This document shows positions 59,220-64,000 of a DNA stretch of 64,000 bases, piece after piece. The notes under the pieces are model-generated. The model was not told the DNA's origin and did not search any database. It worked only from the letters and a program-made list of their open reading frames with translations. The position numbers and the translations under genes are program-made. Each line of letters starts with the position of its first letter. Within the stretch, counting starts at the first letter, position 1. Location of the stretch: positions 388,327 through 452,326 of the forward strand of contig JBBHKE010001258.1 of NCBI GenBank assembly GCA_037447655.1, read 5' to 3'. This DNA is from Zygnema cylindricum. Its lineage: Eukaryota > Streptophyta > Zygnematophyceae > Zygnematales > Zygnemataceae.

Positions 59220-59701
59220 CAGAGATCGCAATCGGGTACCCGAATCCGTACCCGACCCGTACCCTACCAGCCGTGTTGGATCTGGAACGGATTTGGGTGC
59301 CAAATTACGGGGGCCGGTCGGATTCGGCCGGGTGATTAAGAAAAAAAGACAAATTCGGATACGGCCGGGTAAGCAAAAAATGAAAAAAAATGAAGGTTTT
59401 GTAGGTACGTTCCATTACAGTACTGTAGTGTCCATACTATTCAACATTATTGTACTTTGTACTCGTGGTATCGTGGAAGGTATAAGGGAGATGTACCACT
59501 AATTATGTACTTATTCGGTTACGGACGGGTACGGGTAGTCGCGAGAATCGAGTTTCAGTTTACTTTTTTTTTTTTAATCCAAGCATTTGGTAACTATTTA
59601 AGAGCACGCAATAACCCGACCCGATTTCGGGTGTTCAAATTTTTGAAAAAAAAAATGATATCGGATTTCGGTATCTGAAATTTTGACTTCTGCGACCTCT
59701 G
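59220..59701 (+). mobile_element. hAT-like non-autonomous element, 482 bp, 8-bp target duplication
   Basis: Ends CAGAGATCGCA and TGCGACCTCTG form an 11-bp terminal inverted repeat with one mismatch. Flanks ACCTCGGT (59212-59219) and AGCTCGGT (59702-59709) match at 7 of 8 bases. CAGRG ends and an 8-bp duplication are hAT hallmarks. GGGTACCCG-rich ends; no transposase. Confidence 0.8.
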
Positions 59702-59863
59702 AGCTCGGTTTATGTCAGACTTATCAACTACATCGTGTAGTAGGTGTTTTTTCTTTGCCGCCCTTTGTTCTGATGCGATATTGTTCGAGATAGCTTCCTT
59801 ATTGTTTTGAGGCATTATTCGCATGCAAGATTGAATATTGAAATTTATTTAACGTTTGAGAGT

Positions 59864-60032
59864 ACTACACCGCCCATCGTTTTTAGTGTTAAAGACAAAT
59901 TAGTGTAAATGAGAAATTAGTATTAATAATACTAATTTAGTGCAAGGTGACGTGGCGGATTTTGGTCCACTTCCTTGAGTAATGTTGCTAACTCTATTTT
60001 GTGAATTTTGGCCCAAAAAAGTTGCGACAGAA
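59864..60032. mobile_element. MITE, CGCTATTAG family, right end cut
   Basis: Left end CTACACCGCCCATCGTTTTT; interior AAATTAGTATTAATAATACT, GACGTGGCGGATTTTGGTCC. The right terminus is absent where the next element starts. Confidence 0.6.
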
Positions 60033-60527
60033 CTACACCGTGAATCGCTATTAGCGTAATAAAAAATATAGCGTAATGAAACAATTAGCGTACTTTACGG
60101 TAAATTGTGTTTTTTCGGGTACACCATGATACTAATTTATCATGTACTCTAATTTGTAAACTGCTTTGTAAAAAATTTCGGCACATAATATGTCCATACT
60201 AAAACATGTATATGTACGAAATTGTTCAAATCGTACGCCGTCGCGTTTTTTTGACATCTGCGTATCCCGGAAAATATTTACGCAATTATATATTATTATA
60301 TTTTCTGTACTTTTAAATTTAAAAAGGTACGAAATAGTACATTTCTGACAGTCCGTACACCACACTATTTAAAAGGACACTAAATTACAGTTATGAACCG
60401 TATTGAGCGGGGTACCTCAAATAACGTGCAAAAAAATTTAGCGTACTTTATTCTATTTGAGAATTTGCCCCAAAAAAAGGGGTACCCCAATTAGCGTCAT
60501 GTACGCTAATAGCGATTCACGGTGTAG
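60033..60527. mobile_element. MITE, CGCTATTAG family, 495 bp, perfect TIRs
   Basis: CTACACCGTGAATCGCTATT... at 60033-60058 and its exact reverse complement at 60502-60527, 26 bp perfect. Largest and best-preserved member here, so the most recently active. No transposase. Confidence 0.9.
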
Positions 60528-61116
60528 CGTTTGCAAAAAGTACAAAAGTTTTGTCGTATCATGATTTGGTACGCAGGTACATGGTACGCAATTGAAGATT
60601 TGAAGTGAAATTTGTCGGTGTGAAGATTTTTAAAAGATTTTAAATATCCGGTCAAAACCTACGTGGTGCCACTCAATGTATAACATGTGGATTACAGACT
60701 CTTCGTGATGGAACATCGACTCAATTAACCTGGCCCGTAGAGTTGGCCGTACGATTACAAAAACGACTGATGGAACTTGACCCTTAGCCACAAAAGTGTT
60801 ACGTTGAACACAGACGCAAATTAAAAGACGACGTGATATGGATAAATTAACTCGCACGAAACGAAATAAATTTTGCACACGATAACAAAACGGACCCGCG
60901 TATAAATTTCGTTTAAAATCAATGATAAATACGCGCGTCGTCACACTCGACCAAATCAATCCAGAAAGTACCTACGAGCAGCACTTTTATTTACATGTGG
61001 TTGCCGCAGTTTTGTTACCGTAAACTTTGGCCGGCCGTGTGAATTGTTGTTATTTTGATGACGGTCGACGTTCGCAGGCGCGGCACATTTTTAACCGGTT
61101 GTTAAAATATTTCCCA

Positions 61117-62042
61117 AGGGTACTTTCGCATGTAACCAAAACTTTAGTCTTGTAATTTCGTTTTTAGCGAAGATTCTCCGTACTACTTTCACAACATTCG
61201 TATGTAGAGAAATGAAATCGTTACTTTAGATTGTGACGGATGTAGACGACTACAAAACTCGGGACAATTGATGACGTTTACAAAATAGCGACGGTTGTAT
61301 GCGTCTAACTACTTGTGATATTGTAGATGTTTAGGGTTTGTGACATTTTGACGTCACGCTCAAAGTATGCCATCATCGACGTCACAAATTCTCAAATGTC
61401 CGCCATGGTTTCCCGAATTTGTTTTTTAGTATTTTTTCACTCTAATTGCCATCAAAATACGCTCAAACATAGTAAAAAAAAATGGCTTTAAGAGATCTTT
61501 CATTGGATATCATTATTGACGTTTTTCATTGCAAGAATTGTGAAATGGACGCGGTAGTGGGAGGGGGAGAAAGAGAGAGGCGCTTTCATGGACTTCGCTT
61601 TTGCGAAATGGCGTCCATTGGTCGAGACCCCCTTCACGGCCGTTGTATGGAAAAAAGCGCACGGAAAAAGTCACGCTCAGACTGGAAACGTGCAGTGGGT
61701 TTTTTTTTTCAGTACTACGGGTACAAAATTTGTCAAAAACTTCCAACACGTGCGACATCATCTACCTACTCGCTCACCTCATGGACTTTATTTAAAATCA
61801 CCTCGCGAAGTGATTTTATATAAAGTTTGAAGATTAGTTGAAAGGACGCGAAAGTGGGTCGAAATGCGCTAAACGACAAATTGCATCGCGCTAGACGACA
61901 AACTCCAGTACGCGTAAAGTTTCAAGGTAACGCAACTTGTACGGCGGTAATTTCAATTTTTTGGTTCAGCTGCAGATTTTCTCGTTTTTTTCTAAGTTAT
62001 GGAGGAAAACGACAGTTACTTTAGCACATGCGAAAGTACCCT
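61117..62042. mobile_element. DNA transposon-like element with AGGGTACTTTCGCATGT ends, 926 bp
   Basis: AGGGTACTTTCGCATGT at 61117-61133 and its reverse complement at 62026-62042, 17 bp perfect. Copies of the left part at 45734 and 63749. The ORF at 61482-61823 lies inside but shows no transposase motif. No target duplication identified. Confidence 0.8.
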
Positions 62043-62279
62043 AAGTCAAAGTTGTTCGACGGATTGACAGTCAAATCTAAACTCAACAGGACGTAACTTG
62101 TACTAATTTGTACATAAAATGTACAGTTTCTGACAAGCTGACGCAACTACCTGCGCGTAGCAAAAATTGTCATAGCGTTAGCAATTTATTTGTTTCTATT
62201 GAAATATTTATCACACTCTTTGTGTGAGTCAGAACTTCTACATCAACTCCTTAGTAACAATTCTTAGATAGGCTGCAAC

Positions 62280-62715
62280 GGTAACATATAGCTAGCTAAC
62301 GCGGTTATTTTGTCAATCTGTCACTTTGAATTTGGCGTTAGTAATGGTACCTTCCTTGAAGATTTATTTTCTTGGCGGCTTATTTGAAAAAAAAACGAAG
62401 AAGGCGTTCGTAAAGATTTCAAACTTACTGCGAACAAATAGTGTAGCAATGCAACGTCCCTTTTCGTAAATGTCACAACGATAACATCTAGCGCCAGGTT
62501 CAAATCCTAACTAACACGATTATTTTCTCACGGTCTGTCTCTTTGAATTTGGCGTTAGTAATTGCAGCCTCCTTGAAGATTTGTTTTTATGGCGGCTTCT
62601 TTGAAAAAAAATCGAAGAAGACGTTTGTACAGGTTTCAAACTTACCGTGCACAAATAGTATGGCACTGCAACGTCTCTTTTTGTAAATGTCTGTACGGTT
62701 CTGATAAAATTTCGT
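62280..62715. repeat. Direct tandem duplication, 217-bp offset
   Basis: CTTTGAATTTGGCGTTAGTA at 62324 and 62541; TTCAAACTTAC at 62418 and 62635; GCAACGTCCCTTTT / GCAACGTCTCTTTT at 62452 and 62669. On the minus strand each copy contains GTAAGTTTGAAA, a good 5' splice-site match. No gene is identified. Confidence 0.8.
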
Positions 62716-62870
62716 ACTTTTTTCGTGATATTTCTGTTCACTTTACTGGCCAGAAATCTTTTCGTCAAAGTTCGTACATTTTCCGTGATAAACCGTTCAT
62801 TTCCCGTAAAATACCGTACATTTCCCGTTAAATACCGTACATTTCCCGTAAATTTTCCGTTCAGTTTATC
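62715..62870. repeat. Imperfect 21-bp tandem repeat (CGTACATTTCCCGT)
   Basis: Units such as CGTACATTTCCCGTTAAATA and CGTTCATTTCCCGTAAAATA in about five to eight degenerate copies. On the minus strand they stay open in one frame (TGNVRYF-like heptads, frame 62520-62909), but a real protein is doubtful. Confidence 0.75.
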
Positions 62871-63748
62871 GGACAGAAAGTACTCCGCGTTTTTTTGCGA
62901 TTTTTTCAAAAGTCACGAATTATACGTAGAAATCGGAAAAAATGTAAAAATCGCACGATTTGAACAATAGCGGTTGAGACCCATCGAACAAGAAAACGAG
63001 TCTACAGCTGGTACACTGAACATGTTTTATGCTTTATACGTATAGCGGTATGTTTGAGTAGGATTTCGTACATGTAAATAGTCAAAAGTTTCATGTAATG
63101 TAGGTGTTATCGATAGTTCTCACAATTTCACCCTTGGACAGCCAGTTTTGAACATATTCGTCGGTGATCGAGAAGCTTAAAAAAGTAGGCCGCACCCGCT
63201 CATTCGAGGGGGCGAAAATAGTTCCACATTTTTACAATGTGTCGTTTTGCTAAGTACGGCCAATACTTGCTATTGCGTCATACTTATAGGTATGTCCCCA
63301 TCTACTTGTAACTTAGCGAACTTATTTTGTTTTTTAGCGCAAATCCGGCGGACTCGGATTCCAAGTATCCCTATGTGTAACAAAAGTGTTACTTAAAGAT
63401 GTGACGATTGTATACGTCGACAGTGCCCGTGACGGCTGTCAACATCTACAATCTGCGATGACGCACGTTATTTTTTGTAAATCGCTTGTAGACGTACCGC
63501 CTTCCAGCCTGTGTCGTTTCACGGTTGGAGGAGATGCGCTTTGTCTTTGCATCTCCTATGCGGTCGACGTAAAATGGCATTGAAATCTTGAGTTCCCTGC
63601 GAAAAAATATGTGTTCCTATTTTTTTTAGAGAAAATACTTTGTTTTAAAACACATCACCGATGTGTTTTAAAGAAAAGTTTGAAGATGACGTTTCTTATC
63701 GTGGCCATGGGACGAAAAACACAAAACTACAACATGTAGTACATTCTA

Positions 63749-64000
63749 AGGGCACTTTCTCATGTAACCAAAACTTAGTTTTGTAACTTTGCTTTTTAGC
63801 GAAGATTCTCCGTACTACTTTCAGTGCATTTTTAAGTAAAGAAATGAAATCGTTAGTTTAGATTGTGACGGATGTAGACGTGGGTGTAATTTGTGACGGT
63901 TGTAGACGACCACCAAACTCGCGACAATTAATGACATTTACAAAATAGTGACGGTTGTAGACGTCTAGCTACTTGTGACATTGTAGATGTTTAGGGTTTG
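63749..64000 (+). mobile_element. Left part of the AGGGTACTTTCGCATGT element family, running off the window
   Basis: AGGGCACTTTCTCATGTAAC at its start, collinear with 61117-61340 up to TTGTAGATGTTTAGGGTTTG at the window edge, with an extra GACGGTTGTAGACG unit. Confidence 0.8.

Noticed and set aside
61482-61823. 113-codon ORF as a transposase
   Set aside because: Lies inside the TIR element but shows no DDE or zinc-finger motif; probably chance.
62520-62909. 129-codon minus-strand ORF as a gene
   Set aside because: Half is a 21-bp repeat and half a duplicated non-coding segment; kept only as a repeat and a low-confidence finding.

Overview
The window is nuclear DNA of a plant (streptophyte). 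Four spliced protein genes have plant-type products: a malonyl-CoA synthetase of the AAE13 type, a LEA protein, a His/Gly-rich hydrophilic protein with an ABRE-rich promoter, and a plant heptahelical PAQR/adiponectin-receptor protein. Ty1/copia retrotransposons and non-autonomous DNA transposons fill most of the rest. Low GC, modest introns and the desiccation-type genes would suit a bryophyte-grade plant, but the species cannot be fixed from the sequence. Layout: 1-6090 holds the 5' part of the AAE13-type gene on the minus strand (five exons seen, the rest off the left edge); one intron looks like a U12 AT-AC intron. 7189-8416 is the LEA gene (plus). 10122-10909 is a gag relic. 11267-23806 is a nested pair: copia element B (minus, 5-bp TSD TTCTC) whose 3' LTR is split by copia element A (plus, 11720-18160). 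24560-27366 is the His/Gly-rich gene (plus). 27367-30700 is AT-rich with no recognised gene. 30757-34173 is the PAQR gene (minus, three exons). 37320-51650 is a cluster of A-family copies: complete element C (39147-45477), truncated element D (about 48465-51650) and several LTR relics. 51650-64000 has no convincing gene and is built of MITEs, hAT-like and other terminal-inverted-repeat elements and degenerate tandem arrays. Two things stand out. First, at three 5' splice sites in two unrelated genes, the end of the exon plus its GT donor is tandemly copied into the downstream intron. In two of the three cases the copies are interleaved with (GAGGGA)n tracts. The copies often keep the coding sense and the donor. 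Second, the A-family retrotransposons have LTRs that carry an antisense tRNA-like segment (A-box-like and B-box-like motifs). Their primer-binding site matches the anticodon arm, not the 3' end, of initiator tRNA-Met, and it lies inside the gag reading frame. The LEA gene and the His/Gly-rich gene are plausible desiccation/ABA-response genes. The A-family LTRs carry ABRE/G-box cores too, so they might share that regulation (inference). All coding in the retroelements is broken by stops or frameshifts.
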